Shown here: positions 1 through 8,540 of the stretch, one piece after another
How the letters are laid out: each line of letters opens with the position of its first letter
Numbering within the stretch: the stretch's first letter is position 1
From: Diaphorobacter ruginosibacter
Lineage (GTDB): Bacteria > Pseudomonadota > Gammaproteobacteria > Burkholderiales > Burkholderiaceae_C
Direction: 5' to 3'
Assembly: GCF_014395975.1 (NCBI RefSeq)
Contig: NZ_CP060714.1
Span: 1,798,001 to 1,862,000 of the forward strand
Length of the DNA stretch: 64,000 nt
Position numbers and translations under genes: made by a program
The notes under the pieces: generated by a model
Databases searched by the model: none
Told to the model about the DNA's origin: nothing
The model's input: only the letters and a program-made list of their open reading frames with translations

Positions 1-89
1 AGCAGTTCGTGATTCCCCAGGTCGACACCATTGCCGCCGCCGCGCGGCAGATCGTCGGCGCTCGCCAGATCGAAGGAGCACTCGCATGA
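1..89 (+). CDS. 2-oxoacid/acetoin dehydrogenase E1 component, beta subunit (C-terminal end only)
   Basis: Only the last 28 codons are inside the window, in the frame that begins at base 3 and ends in TGA at 87-89. The tail reads QFVIPQVDTIAAAARQIVGA and then RQIEGALA. A VIPQ-type element near the C-terminus is familiar from E1-beta subunits of acetoin and branched-chain 2-oxoacid dehydrogenases. The stop overlaps the start of the next gene (ATGA at 86-89), and the following genes encode a lipoyl domain and an E2 acyltransferase. Context therefore carries most of the call. The thiamine-pyrophosphate alpha subunit would be expected to the left of the window. Confidence 0.65.
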   Translation, partial: QFVIPQVDTIAAAARQIVGARQIEGALA

Positions 90-337
90 CCGATATCGTT
101 CTCTCTCTGGATGCCTGGCAGGATGTGGAACCCGGCACCGAAGCACTGGTCGAGGACTGGCTGGTCCAGGTGGGCGATGCGGTGAAGGCCGGGCAACCCG
201 TCGCGAGCGTCGTGGTGGTCAAGTCCAGCCACGAGGTGCTGGCTCCGGAGGACGGCGTGATCGACTCCATCCTGGTAGCCGCCGAAGGCACGTTCAAGCC
301 CGGCCAGGCTCTGGGCACGCTGCGGAGCGGCGCATGA
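86..337 (+). CDS. free-standing lipoyl (biotinyl/lipoyl attachment) domain protein
   Basis: This 83-residue protein is a single lipoyl domain. It has a hydrophobic beta-strand start (MTDIVLSLD), then WLVQVGDAVKAGQPVASV, then a hairpin with the candidate modified lysine at residue 46 (VVVVKSSHEV), and a closing GTFKPGQALGTL. The lysine replaces the usual ETDKA/EAMKM setting with VKSSH, so the swinging-arm role is inferred from position. Normally this domain is the N-terminus of the E2 subunit; here it is a separate gene. It overlaps both neighbours by ATGA, so it should be made stoichiometrically with E1-beta and E2. It probably carries the acyl group between the E1 and E2 active sites in the cytoplasm. 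Confidence 0.85.
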   Translation: MTDIVLSLDAWQDVEPGTEALVEDWLVQVGDAVKAGQPVASVVVVKSSHEVLAPEDGVIDSILVAAEGTFKPGQALGTLRSGA

Positions 338-1074
338 CAGCCCCGGCTGCCTCCGTGGAGGTGACCGGCGTGGCTGGCGTGGCGGCGGCGGCGCTCCCCG
401 TCATTCCCCTCAAGGGCCTGCGCGGCGCGATCGCCCGCAACATGAGCCGGGGCTGGCAGGCCCCGCGCGTGGCCATGGGGGTGGACGTGGACGTGGCCTC
501 CTGCATGGCCGAGCTCACGTTGCGCAACGCCCGCGACGGCGCCGAGCGCATGACGTTCACCACCTGTGTGCTGAAGGCCGTCGCGCTGGCCCTGCGCGAG
601 CACGAACGCATGAACGCCTGGCTGCTCGATGACGGCATTCAGTGCCAGCCGGGTGTCCACCTCGGGCTGGCCGTGGCGCTCGACGAGGGACTGATGGTGC
701 CGATGATCCGCGATGCGGACACCAAGCCGCTTGAGGAATTGGCACGCGAAACGCGGGAGCTGGCCAGCGGGGCGCGCGCCGGCAAACTCACGCCCAAGGC
801 CTACCAGGGGGCGACCTTCACCGTGACCAACCTGGGCATGACGGGCATCGACTGGTTCACGCCAGTGCTCAATGCGCCGCAGGTGGGCATCCTGGGGGTG
901 AGCAGCGTACGCGAGCAGCCGGTGGTGCGCGAGGACCAGGTCCAGATCTCCGCCGTCACCACGCTGACGCTGGTGTTCGATCACCGCGCGATCGACGGCT
1001 ATCCGGCGGCGCTGTTCCTGCGCAGCGTGCAGGAGCATCTGCAGTCGCCGCAGCGCCTGTGGAGTGCAGCATGA
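334..1074 (+). CDS. 2-oxoacid dehydrogenase E2 acyltransferase, catalytic domain only
   Basis: The 246-residue protein consists of a short Ala/Val-rich leader and the chloramphenicol-acetyltransferase-like E2 core. The core starts at PLKGLRGAIARNMSRGWQAP and ends with the DHRAIDG active-site motif (DHRxxDG), whose His and Asp drive acyl transfer to CoA. Full E2 proteins usually exceed 350 residues because they also contain lipoyl and E3-binding domains. Both are missing here, and the lipoyl domain is the preceding gene. The start at 334 is chosen because its ATG overlaps the previous stop (ATGA); an in-frame GTG/ATG further upstream would run through the lipoyl gene. It is most likely part of an acetoin- or branched-chain-type complex, with the substrate not decided by sequence. 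Confidence 0.85.
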   Translation: MTAPAASVEVTGVAGVAAAALPVIPLKGLRGAIARNMSRGWQAPRVAMGVDVDVASCMAELTLRNARDGAERMTFTTCVLKAVALALREHERMNAWLLDDGIQCQPGVHLGLAVALDEGLMVPMIRDADTKPLEELARETRELASGARAGKLTPKAYQGATFTVTNLGMTGIDWFTPVLNAPQVGILGVSSVREQPVVREDQVQISAVTTLTLVFDHRAIDGYPAALFLRSVQEHLQSPQRLWSAA

Positions 1075-1829
1075 ACTGCGCGGCCGGCCTGCAGCAGGCG
1101 GCGGCCCTCGACGAGCTGCTGCAGGTGCCCGTGGCCGTGCAGGAGCAACTGTGGAACGAGCAGCAGCTCGATAGCCCGGTCGCGCAGCCGCAACTGCGCC
1201 TGTGGCGCTACAGCGATCCGGCCATTGTGCTGGGGTGCTCGCAGCGCAAGCTGCTGGGGCAGGAGCAGGCCGATCCGCACCTGCCCGTGCTGATCCGCCA
1301 GTCTGGTGGCGGAGCGGTGCTCACCGGCCCGTGGATGCTGGGGATCTCGGCCGTCCTGCCTGCCGGTCATCCGCTGGTGCAGGGCGGGCCGGTGGCCGGC
1401 TACCGATGGTTCGGCGAGGTGATCGCGCAGGCGCTCACGGACTGCGGCGTGCAGGCCGTTGCGCTCGACCCCCGGGTGCTGCACGAGCGCTATGCCGGCG
1501 GCCAGCGCAAGGTGGACTGGGCCTGCTTCGGCGGCCTGTCTCCCTGGGAGGTCCTGGCGGACGGCAGGAAGATCGCCGGCCTTGCGCAGGTGCGGCGACG
1601 TGCGGGCGTGCTGCTCGTGGGTGGCGTGCTGGTCGAGCCGTCGCCCTGGCCCCTGCTGTGCTCCGCGCTGGGGGGCTCGGCGCTGGACGCCGCGCGGTTG
1701 GCCACCACCACGATCAGTTGCACCGAATGCGCGGGAGAGCTCTTCGAGCGCGGGCGCTGGACGGAGCTGCTTGAGCAGCGGCTGCGCGAGGCCATGAGCG
1801 CGCAGGTCGCCCATCCCATCGATTCATAA
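1071..1829 (+). CDS. lipoate-protein ligase A family protein
   Basis: The 252-residue protein has the fold signature of the BPL/LplA/LipB family. RQSGGGAVLTGPWMLGIS matches the conserved RRxxGGGxVxH-type loop, followed by a lysine-containing region (GGLSPWEVLADGRKIAGLAQ) that corresponds to the DGRKI/GNAxR segment of lipoate ligases. It probably attaches lipoate or octanoate to the lipoyl protein two genes upstream. The start at 1071 overlaps the E2 stop (ATGA); the longer candidate at 1059 would start inside E2. The family includes octanoyltransferases as well as ATP-dependent ligases, and I cannot separate these by eye. Its place inside the dehydrogenase operon argues for a dedicated modifier. 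Confidence 0.8.
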   Translation: MNCAAGLQQAAALDELLQVPVAVQEQLWNEQQLDSPVAQPQLRLWRYSDPAIVLGCSQRKLLGQEQADPHLPVLIRQSGGGAVLTGPWMLGISAVLPAGHPLVQGGPVAGYRWFGEVIAQALTDCGVQAVALDPRVLHERYAGGQRKVDWACFGGLSPWEVLADGRKIAGLAQVRRRAGVLLVGGVLVEPSPWPLLCSALGGSALDAARLATTTISCTECAGELFERGRWTELLEQRLREAMSAQVAHPIDS

Positions 1830-1861
1830 CCAAAGACTTCAAACCCTGAAGGAGACGACCC

Positions 1862-2485
1862 ATGAAACTCAATCCATTCAAGCCGGCGGGGCAGGCGGCG
1901 AACGATGCATCGCCCGGGCACGAGCCTGCGATGCGCGTGCTCGACAAGGCACCCCGCGTGCAGCGCCGCGGCTTCCTGCGCGGCAGCGGCCTGGGGGCCA
2001 TCGGCGTGGTGGTGTTGCCGGCCGCACCGGCCCTGTCCAAGGAGGCGGCCAGGGCGCTGACGGCGGATCAGAGCTTCACGCATCTCGGCAAGCACGCGGG
2101 CCGTACGCTGGTGCGCATGGCGCGTGACATCTATCCGCACGACAAGCTCCCGGACAAGTTCTACGTGCAGGCCGAAGCTCCCTATGACGGCCTTGCGAAG
2201 AAGGATGCGGCGCTCAAGAAGCTGCTCGTCGAAGGCCTCCAGGACCTGGACCAGCGCGCGAGGAAGCAGCATGGCACGCCCTACCTGCAGGTGAAGGCCG
2301 AGAGCGACCGCGTGGCGCTGCTCAGGGGCATCGAGTCGACGCCATTCTTCAAGAAGATCCAGGGTGACCTCGTCACCGGCCTCTACAACAACAAGGAGCT
2401 GTGGCCGCTGTTCGGCTACGAGGGCTCGTCGTGGCAGAAGGGCGGCTATCTGCACCGCGGCTTCGACGATCTCGACTGGCTCTGA
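1862..2485 (+). CDS. Tat-exported gluconate 2-dehydrogenase subunit 3-like protein
   Basis: The 207-residue protein has a twin-arginine signal (QRRGFLRGSGLGAIGVVVLP, around residues 38-57), which implies export in folded form. The mature part (FTHLGKHAGRTLVRMARDIYPHD and the Trp/Tyr-rich end LFGYEGSSWQKGGYL) resembles the small gamma subunit of membrane gluconate 2-dehydrogenases and related GMC alcohol dehydrogenases. In that family the small subunit is exported together with the FAD subunit, which follows 51 bp downstream. A ribosome-binding site (GGAG) precedes the ATG. The usual third subunit, a multihaem c-type cytochrome, is not adjacent. Confidence 0.75.
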   Translation: MKLNPFKPAGQAANDASPGHEPAMRVLDKAPRVQRRGFLRGSGLGAIGVVVLPAAPALSKEAARALTADQSFTHLGKHAGRTLVRMARDIYPHDKLPDKFYVQAEAPYDGLAKKDAALKKLLVEGLQDLDQRARKQHGTPYLQVKAESDRVALLRGIESTPFFKKIQGDLVTGLYNNKELWPLFGYEGSSWQKGGYLHRGFDDLDWL

Positions 2486-2536
2486 AGCACGGCGCCAGCC
2501 AGAACAGCACACAACACGGATCAGGAGACATTCCCC

Positions 2537-4117
2537 ATGACAGACCAGGCAAAATTCTCACTCGACGACGACAGCGTCGCCGTCATCATCGGCTCGGGCG
2601 CGGGCGGTGCGACGCTCGCCAATGAACTCGCGCAGCGCGGCATCAAGAGCGTGGTGCTCGAGGCCGGAAAGCACTATACGCAGGCCGATTTCGAAAACGA
2701 CGAATGGGCCATGTTCAACAAGATCTCATGGCTCGACAAGCGCATATCGGCCGGCGGCTGGCACCACACGCAGACCTACCCCAACCTGCCCGCGTGGATC
2801 GTCAAGGGCGTTGGCGGCTCCACGGTCCATTGGTCGGGTGTGGCCCTGCGTTTCCAGGAACACGATTTCCACACCCGCACCACCTACGGCGCGGTGGACG
2901 GGGCAAACGTGCTGGACTGGCCGATCACGCTGTCGGAGCTCGAGCCGTACTACGAGCTTGCCGAGAAGAAGATGGGTGTTTGCGGCACCAAGGCCAGCGG
3001 GCTGCCGCCGATGCCGCCCAACAACCACTACAAGGTGATCGAGGCCGGCGCGAAGAAGGTGGGCTACAAGAACATCGTGCGCCCGGCGGCGTCGAACTCG
3101 GAGCCCTATGATGGCCGCCCGGGCTGCATGCAGCTGGGTTTCTGCATGCAGGGCTGCAAGATCGGCGCCAAGTGGTCCACGCTCTACACCGAAGTGCCGC
3201 GCGCACAGGCTACCGGCAACATGGAGCTGCGTCCCGAATGCATGGTGCTGCAGATCGAGCACGACAAGTCGGGCCGCGCCACGGGCGTGCTCTATGTGGA
3301 CGGCAAGGGCCGCAAACAGCTGCAGAAGGCACGCATCGTGTGCGTGGCGGGCAACTCGATCGAGTCGCCGCGCCTGCTGCTGAACTCCGCCTCCAGCCTG
3401 TTCCCGAACGGGCTGGCCAATTCATCGGGCCAGGTCGGGCGCAACTACATGAACCATGCCACGGCCGCGGCGGTGGCGATCCACAAGAAGCCGGTGTACA
3501 TGTACCGGGGCTTCGACATCGCGGCGGTGGTTGCGGACGAAGTGCCGCTCGATACCCGGCGCGGCTTCGTCGGGGGCTACTACCTCGAAGGCCTTGCGAT
3601 CCATCTGCCGTACACGGCGGCCTTCATGAAGCCCGGTGGCTGGGGCCGCGACTTCGCATCGGCCATGGAAATGTACGACCACATGACCTGCGTGTGGGTG
3701 TGCGGCGAGGACCTGGCGCGCGAGCAGAACTCGATCACGCTGCATCCCACGGAGAAGGACCAGTACGGCCTGCCGGTTCCGATCGTCACCAAGACCTACC
3801 ACGAGAACGACGACCGCATCACGGCGCACGGCCTGCAGCAATGGCGCAAGCTCTCCGAGGCCGTGGGTGCGACGCGCGTGATCGACATGCCGGCCTATCC
3901 TGCCAGCCACAACATGGGCACCAACCGCATGAGCGAAAAGGCTGCCGACGGCGTCGTCAACCGCTGGGGCCAGACGCACGATGTGAAGAACCTGTTCGTC
4001 TCCGACGGCAGCCAGTTCACATCGAGCTCGGCGGCCAACCCGACGCTGACCATCGTGGCGCTGGCCATCCGGCAGGCGGAGTACATCGCCTCGGCCATGC
4101 AGCGCAAGGAGCTCTGA
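2537..4117 (+). CDS. GMC-family FAD-dependent alcohol/sugar oxidoreductase (large subunit)
   Basis: The 526-residue flavoprotein has an N-terminal Rossmann motif (VIIGSGAGGATLANELAQRG, from about residue 17) and the GMC C-terminal domain with ASHNMGTNRM and SDGSQFTSSSAANPTLTIVA, where the family's catalytic His/Asn lie. It resembles the large subunit of gluconate 2-dehydrogenase-type enzymes. It probably oxidises an alcohol or polyol at the periplasmic face, travelling with the Tat-signalled small subunit encoded just upstream. It lies in the same transcription unit as a 2-oxoacid dehydrogenase, so an alcohol-to-ketone-to-acyl-CoA route is plausible. The substrate is unknown. Confidence 0.85.
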   Translation: MTDQAKFSLDDDSVAVIIGSGAGGATLANELAQRGIKSVVLEAGKHYTQADFENDEWAMFNKISWLDKRISAGGWHHTQTYPNLPAWIVKGVGGSTVHWSGVALRFQEHDFHTRTTYGAVDGANVLDWPITLSELEPYYELAEKKMGVCGTKASGLPPMPPNNHYKVIEAGAKKVGYKNIVRPAASNSEPYDGRPGCMQLGFCMQGCKIGAKWSTLYTEVPRAQATGNMELRPECMVLQIEHDKSGRATGVLYVDGKGRKQLQKARIVCVAGNSIESPRLLLNSASSLFPNGLANSSGQVGRNYMNHATAAAVAIHKKPVYMYRGFDIAAVVADEVPLDTRRGFVGGYYLEGLAIHLPYTAAFMKPGGWGRDFASAMEMYDHMTCVWVCGEDLAREQNSITLHPTEKDQYGLPVPIVTKTYHENDDRITAHGLQQWRKLSEAVGATRVIDMPAYPASHNMGTNRMSEKAADGVVNRWGQTHDVKNLFVSDGSQFTSSSAANPTLTIVALAIRQAEYIASAMQRKEL

Positions 4118-4124
4118 GGCGGCA

Positions 4125-4967
4125 ATGGGCCATTCAGCGCGGCTTGCCTTCCGGAACTACGGCCACCGCGATGCGGGCCATGGCGAGGGCAGTGCTCCCG
4201 GTGACATCGCCGTGGTGTTGTTGCACGGGCTCTTCGGCAGCTCGGTGCAGTGGCACCACGTCGCCATGCCGTTGTCGCAAGGCCGACGCGTACTGGTGGT
4301 GGACCTGCCCAATCATGGCGCGTCGCCGCACCGCGACTCGATGGACTATCCCGGCATGGCGGACGAGGTGCGCGGGCTGCTCGCGGAGCAGGGCATCGGC
4401 CGGGCGCACGTCATCGGCCACAGCATGGGCGGCAAGGTGGCCATGGCGCTGGCCTTGCTCCATGCTGAATGTTGCGCGAGCCTGGCGGTGCTCGATATCG
4501 CCCCTGTGCGCTATGAAGACCGGTTCACGCCGCTCTTGCAGGCCGTCATGGGGATCGACGTTTCGCGGCTGGAGTCGCGGGCGGAGGTGGACGAGGCACT
4601 CAGGGAGTCCGTCGATGCGCCTGCCTTGCGCGCGATGCTGCTTCAGAATCTGCAGCGGCGCGAGGGTCGCCTGGCGTGGCGCATCCACTGGCGGGGCATT
4701 GCGGACTCGCTGCCACAGTTGCTGGATTTTCGCGTGCCAGCGCTGCAGGGGGCGGAGTCCGAGCAAGGCAGTGCCCCGACCCTGCTGGTGCGGGGCGGGC
4801 GCTCCGACTACGTTGCCGGGCAGGGTTTGCTGCGCATGCGGGAGCTGTTCCCTCTGCTCGAAGTGAGCAAGCTGCCGCACGCCGGGCATTGGTTGCAGGC
4901 CGATCAGCCGGCGGCACTGGTCCAATGCCTGCAATACTGGCTCGGCGGCCATGCCGCCCGTGTGTAA
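4125..4967 (+). CDS. alpha/beta hydrolase (esterase YbfF-like)
   Basis: This 280-residue alpha/beta-hydrolase fold protein has an oxyanion-hole motif (LLHGLFGSSVQW), VDLPNHGASPH, the nucleophile elbow GHSMGGK, the acid region around LLVRGGRSDYV, and the final histidine in LPHAGHWLQADQP. No signal peptide is seen, so it is probably cytoplasmic. It starts 7 bp after the GMC gene, so it is part of the same operon. Its order of motifs matches the YbfF/BioH-like esterase group. The natural substrate is not evident; it may open an ester or lactone formed by the upstream oxidoreductase. Confidence 0.8.
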   Translation: MGHSARLAFRNYGHRDAGHGEGSAPGDIAVVLLHGLFGSSVQWHHVAMPLSQGRRVLVVDLPNHGASPHRDSMDYPGMADEVRGLLAEQGIGRAHVIGHSMGGKVAMALALLHAECCASLAVLDIAPVRYEDRFTPLLQAVMGIDVSRLESRAEVDEALRESVDAPALRAMLLQNLQRREGRLAWRIHWRGIADSLPQLLDFRVPALQGAESEQGSAPTLLVRGGRSDYVAGQGLLRMRELFPLLEVSKLPHAGHWLQADQPAALVQCLQYWLGGHAARV

Positions 4968-5118
4968 GCCTGGCGCCGGACTACGGGTTTATGATGGTGA
5001 AATCTTGATTCGCATCAACCACTTGTTGCGCGGTGCGGCAGGATATGGTGGCCCCAGCCAGAGCACAGATACGACAGACCCGCCCCGCACGCCGAGGGCA
5101 GGCATATGGAGACAGTCT

Positions 5119-7164
5119 ATGGTGTGGAATGCAACATCGCCCGGCGCTCTTTCCAGCGGCACGCCCATCCCGCCGGGCTTCGCGCCCGACGGTGAAGTCA
5201 TCGAGCGCTCCAGGCAGCGCTCGTCCGAGCTCTATCGCCTCGATCCGGCGCGCAGCGGCTCGCCCCGCGTGCTGACGTCGACCGCACTCAAGGAACACCA
5301 GCAGCCCATGGAGCGGCTCATGGGTGTTGCCCGCAGCGGCATGGAGGCCCTGTTCTCGCAGGTGCGCGATGCGGGCTATGTCGTGCTGCTGGCCGATGCG
5401 CACGGCGTGGTGGTGGACTTCATCTCCAACCCCACCATCGATCGTGAACTGCGGCATGCGGGCCTGTGGCTCGGCAGCTGCTGGACCGAGGACAACGAGG
5501 GCACCTGCGCGGTGGCTCTTGCCAACCTGGAAAAGCGTGCCATCACCGTGCACCAGTCCGAGCATTTCCGGATGCCGAACAAGAAGCTCACCTGCAGCGC
5601 CGTGCCCATCTTCGCGCCCGACGGAACGCCGCTCGCGGTGCTCGACGCCTCGGCACTCGAATCACCTGACGACCGGCGCAGCCAGCACCTGGTGCTGCAG
5701 ATGGTGAAGTCATTCGCGCGCATGGCCGAGGACGCCAATTTCCTCAATGCCTTCGAGGGCCATTGCGTGCTGAGGCTCGGGCGACGGCGCGATCTGCTGG
5801 AGGTCGCACCGGGCGGCCTGGCGGCGCTTGACGAAACGGGACATGTCGTGGCCATCAACCAGACCTTGCTGCATGAGCTGGGCCACATGGCGTACCTGGC
5901 CATCGGCAGGCCGATGGATGAGTTGCTGGACCTGCGCTTCGAGCAGGTGCTGTCCGCCATGCAGCACCCCGGTGATCCGTTGTCGACGCGCCTGCTGCAC
6001 ACCGGCGAGCGGTGCTACGCGATCGTACGTGCGCCGCGGCGTGGCACCACCCGGACATTCCCGGCGCCTGCACGCTCCGCGGGCGCCGCCGCCAGGCCAG
6101 GCCACGACCCGGCGGGCGGTGCACAGGCGCTGTACCGGCTGGCGGGCGAGGACACCACCATGCTGGCGAATGTGCAGCACGCGATGCGCGTGCTCGACAA
6201 GGGCCTTGCGGTGCTGCTGCGTGGCGAATCCGGCTCGGGCAAGGAGGCCTTCGCCAAGGCCATGCACGAGGCGAGCGCACGCGGCAACCAGCCGTTCGTT
6301 GCGATCAACTGCGCGGCCATTCCTGAAACCCTGATCGAGAGCGAGCTTTTCGGCTACAAGGACGGTGCATTCACGGGCGCCCGCAGCAAGGGCGCGCGCG
6401 GCAAGGTGCTGCAGGCGCATGGCGGCACGTTGTTCCTCGACGAGATAGGCGACATGCCGCTCGCCTTGCAGACGCGCCTGCTGCGCGTGCTGGCCGAGGG
6501 CGAGGTCACGCCGCTGGGTGCGGAGCAGGCCGTTCCCGTCGACGTGCAACTGGTCTGCGCCACCCACCGCAACCTGCGCGAGATGGTGGATCGCGGAGAG
6601 TTCCGTCTCGACCTGTACTACCGTCTCAACAGCGTCACGCTGACCTTGCCGCCGCTTCGCGAGCGCACCGACCGCGTGCAACTCATGCAATCGCTTCTCG
6701 CGGAAGCCAGTCTGCAGATCCATGGACGCCAGGTGCCCATCAGCGCAGAAGCCTCGGACTGGCTGCTGCGCTATGACTGGCCCGGCAATATCCGGCAGCT
6801 GCGCAACGCGCTGCGGGCGGCACTGGCACTGAGCGGCGGCACGCTCATCGAGCCGGAGCACCTGCCGGCGGAGATTCTCGAAGGGGTGGGCACGAACTCG
6901 GGCCTGCTGCCGCCACCACGGCTCCTGTCCATTCACAGGGAGGAGAGTACCGATGGCGCCAGGGCATCGCCTGTGTCGGCAGTGCAGGCGACCTCATCCG
7001 GCGCCCAGGCCCACCATGGGGAGCGCGACAGGCTGCTCGCCGCGCTGCAGGCCTGCCATTGGAACGTCACAGAGGCCGCCCAGACCCTGGGCATCTGCCG
7101 CGCGACGGTGTATCGCTACATGCAGAAATGGAACATCGTCAGCCCGAACCGGCGGGGGGCGTGA
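5119..7164 (+). CDS. acoR: AcoR-type sigma-54-dependent transcriptional activator
   Basis: The 681-residue regulator has three parts. An N-terminal GAF-like sensor region (about residues 60-240) includes the AcoR-typical LGSCWTEDNEGTCAVALA. A AAA+ domain has Walker A GESGSGKE near residue 370, the sigma-54 contact loop GAFTGA near 416 and Walker B GTLFLDEIGD near 435. A FIS-type helix-turn-helix ends the protein (TEAAQTLGICRATVYRYMQK). The start at 5119 is preceded by GGAGA with 6-nt spacing; an upstream in-frame ATG at 4951 would overlap the hydrolase and lacks a ribosome-binding site. It probably activates the preceding dehydrogenase operon from a -24/-12 promoter outside the window. The symbol is by similarity. 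Confidence 0.85.
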   Translation: MVWNATSPGALSSGTPIPPGFAPDGEVIERSRQRSSELYRLDPARSGSPRVLTSTALKEHQQPMERLMGVARSGMEALFSQVRDAGYVVLLADAHGVVVDFISNPTIDRELRHAGLWLGSCWTEDNEGTCAVALANLEKRAITVHQSEHFRMPNKKLTCSAVPIFAPDGTPLAVLDASALESPDDRRSQHLVLQMVKSFARMAEDANFLNAFEGHCVLRLGRRRDLLEVAPGGLAALDETGHVVAINQTLLHELGHMAYLAIGRPMDELLDLRFEQVLSAMQHPGDPLSTRLLHTGERCYAIVRAPRRGTTRTFPAPARSAGAAARPGHDPAGGAQALYRLAGEDTTMLANVQHAMRVLDKGLAVLLRGESGSGKEAFAKAMHEASARGNQPFVAINCAAIPETLIESELFGYKDGAFTGARSKGARGKVLQAHGGTLFLDEIGDMPLALQTRLLRVLAEGEVTPLGAEQAVPVDVQLVCATHRNLREMVDRGEFRLDLYYRLNSVTLTLPPLRERTDRVQLMQSLLAEASLQIHGRQVPISAEASDWLLRYDWPGNIRQLRNALRAALALSGGTLIEPEHLPAEILEGVGTNSGLLPPPRLLSIHREESTDGARASPVSAVQATSSGAQAHHGERDRLLAALQACHWNVTEAAQTLGICRATVYRYMQKWNIVSPNRRGA

Positions 7165-7204
7165 GGCGGCGAGTCCGTGCCTGCAGGGCAGGCCGGTAGC
7201 GTGG

Positions 7205-8305
7205 TCAGAAGCTGTGCATGATGCCCCAGTCCATGCCTGTGGAGCTCGTGTTCGGACGGCCCGCCAGCGCAGACGCCACGGTCAGCTGGGCGCCTCCCGA
7301 GTTCTTCATGTGCGCGGCGGTGGCATAGAGGCTGGTGCGCTTGGACAGCTTGTGCACGTAGCCCAGCGCCACCTTGCGTGTGGTGGGGGATTCATTCCAG
7401 TTGATCCTGGCCTGCGAGTAGGCGAGCTTCACCTCACCGCTGCCGACGTTCGCGGAGGCGCCCAGCATGAAGCCGTTCAGATGGTGTGTCGCCACGCCGG
7501 AATCGATCCTGTCGCGGCCCCAGTGGGCCATCACGGTGAGGGGCCTGAACGCATACGAACCGGCGATGCTCATGGTGGTGATGCCGGGTGTGGCAGCGCT
7601 CGAAGGCGAGGTGCCGTGGATCTTTCCGGCCGACATGGCCACATTGAGCCGCTCGTCCTTGTAGCCCAGGCGCAGGCCCACGTAGCGCCCCGGATGGCCG
7701 GCGCCGCCAGCCTGTTCATCGAAGGCATATTGCATGGTGCCGTACACCCCCTCATTGCCTGGCAGGAAATAGCTGATGTTGTTGCTGGTGCGCAGATAGG
7801 AGGGGTTGTTCAGCCCTTGCTTGCCGGCCCACGCAACGCGGCTTGAGCTGCTGGCGCGGGCCTGGACAATGACCTGCGTGCCGACCCCGGTGGCGTTGAA
7901 TGGGTCGAAGAAGCCGTCGTTGCGGTAGGTCGCTGTGAAGTCGCGCCCCATGCGCACTTCACCCCACCTGCCTGAGAGGCTGATAGTGGAGCGGCGCGAG
8001 AAGTTAAGGCCGCCGGCCGTTCCGTCATCGAGGGTGACGGGCGCTTCGAGCCAGAACGATGCCTTGAGCCCTTGCCCCAGGTCCTCTGCACCACGGATGC
8101 CCATGCGGCTCAGTTGCTGCCCGTGATTCGAGAGCACATTCATGCGGGGGCCACCGCTCAGTGAGTAGTGGCTGACACCGGCGTCCAGAAGACCGAATAG
8201 CGTCACGTTGGCCTGGGCCTGGGCCTGGGCCTGGGCGCAGGCGATGGCCCACGGAACGGCGGTTGCAAGCATCCGCAAGGCAGGACGACGGTTGGATGTG
8301 TTCAA
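7205..8305 (-). CDS. outer-membrane porin, Gram-negative trimeric type (Omp32-like)
   Basis: The protein is about 366 residues, starting at a TTG (8303-8305) that sits 5 nt after a GAGAGG ribosome-binding site; an ATG at 8272 is the alternative. A hydrophobic signal with an AQAQAQAQA tail precedes the mature start ANVTLFGLLDAGVSHYS. Landmarks of the beta-proteobacterial porin family are MGIRGAEDLGQGLKASFWLE, GRWGEVRMGRDFTATY and the terminal aromatic residue in GIMHSF needed for outer-membrane assembly. It is monocistronic between convergent or unrelated genes and would admit small, probably anionic, solutes. Confidence 0.9.
   Translation of the reverse strand: MNTSNRRPALRMLATAVPWAIACAQAQAQAQANVTLFGLLDAGVSHYSLSGGPRMNVLSNHGQQLSRMGIRGAEDLGQGLKASFWLEAPVTLDDGTAGGLNFSRRSTISLSGRWGEVRMGRDFTATYRNDGFFDPFNATGVGTQVIVQARASSSSRVAWAGKQGLNNPSYLRTSNNISYFLPGNEGVYGTMQYAFDEQAGGAGHPGRYVGLRLGYKDERLNVAMSAGKIHGTSPSSAATPGITTMSIAGSYAFRPLTVMAHWGRDRIDSGVATHHLNGFMLGASANVGSGEVKLAYSQARINWNESPTTRKVALGYVHKLSKRTSLYATAAHMKNSGGAQLTVASALAGRPNTSSTGMDWGIMHSF
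8211..8234. repeat. four tandem copies of a GCCTGG hexamer in the porin signal peptide
   Basis: Four exact 6-bp units lie inside the porin coding region and encode alternating Ala-Gln (minus strand) at the end of the signal peptide. Because the unit is a multiple of three, copy-number change would alter the length of the AQ tract without breaking the frame. Confidence 0.85.
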
Positions 8306-8540
8306 GATGACCTCTCGTGGCTGAAAAAAGAAGGAAGTCGGCGCCCGCAAACCGGCGGGGTATCCGGCGCAGAGCCGCTGTTGCGTATTTCAGCTTCTGG
8401 TGATTGATCAGTCCAACGAGATAATTAGATGAATTGATGAGTTTTTCTTGTAATTGAAGGAATGCGGTAGAGCTGAAGGAATGGGATTTCGGGCGCGCGC
8501 GGGCGGGCCCGGGTCGCCTTCAGGGCGGTGATTGATGGTC

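Noticed and set aside
3172..4866. 564-codon plus-strand frame across the GMC and hydrolase genes
   Set aside because: It crosses two real genes in another frame and has low-complexity Arg/Gly/His composition.
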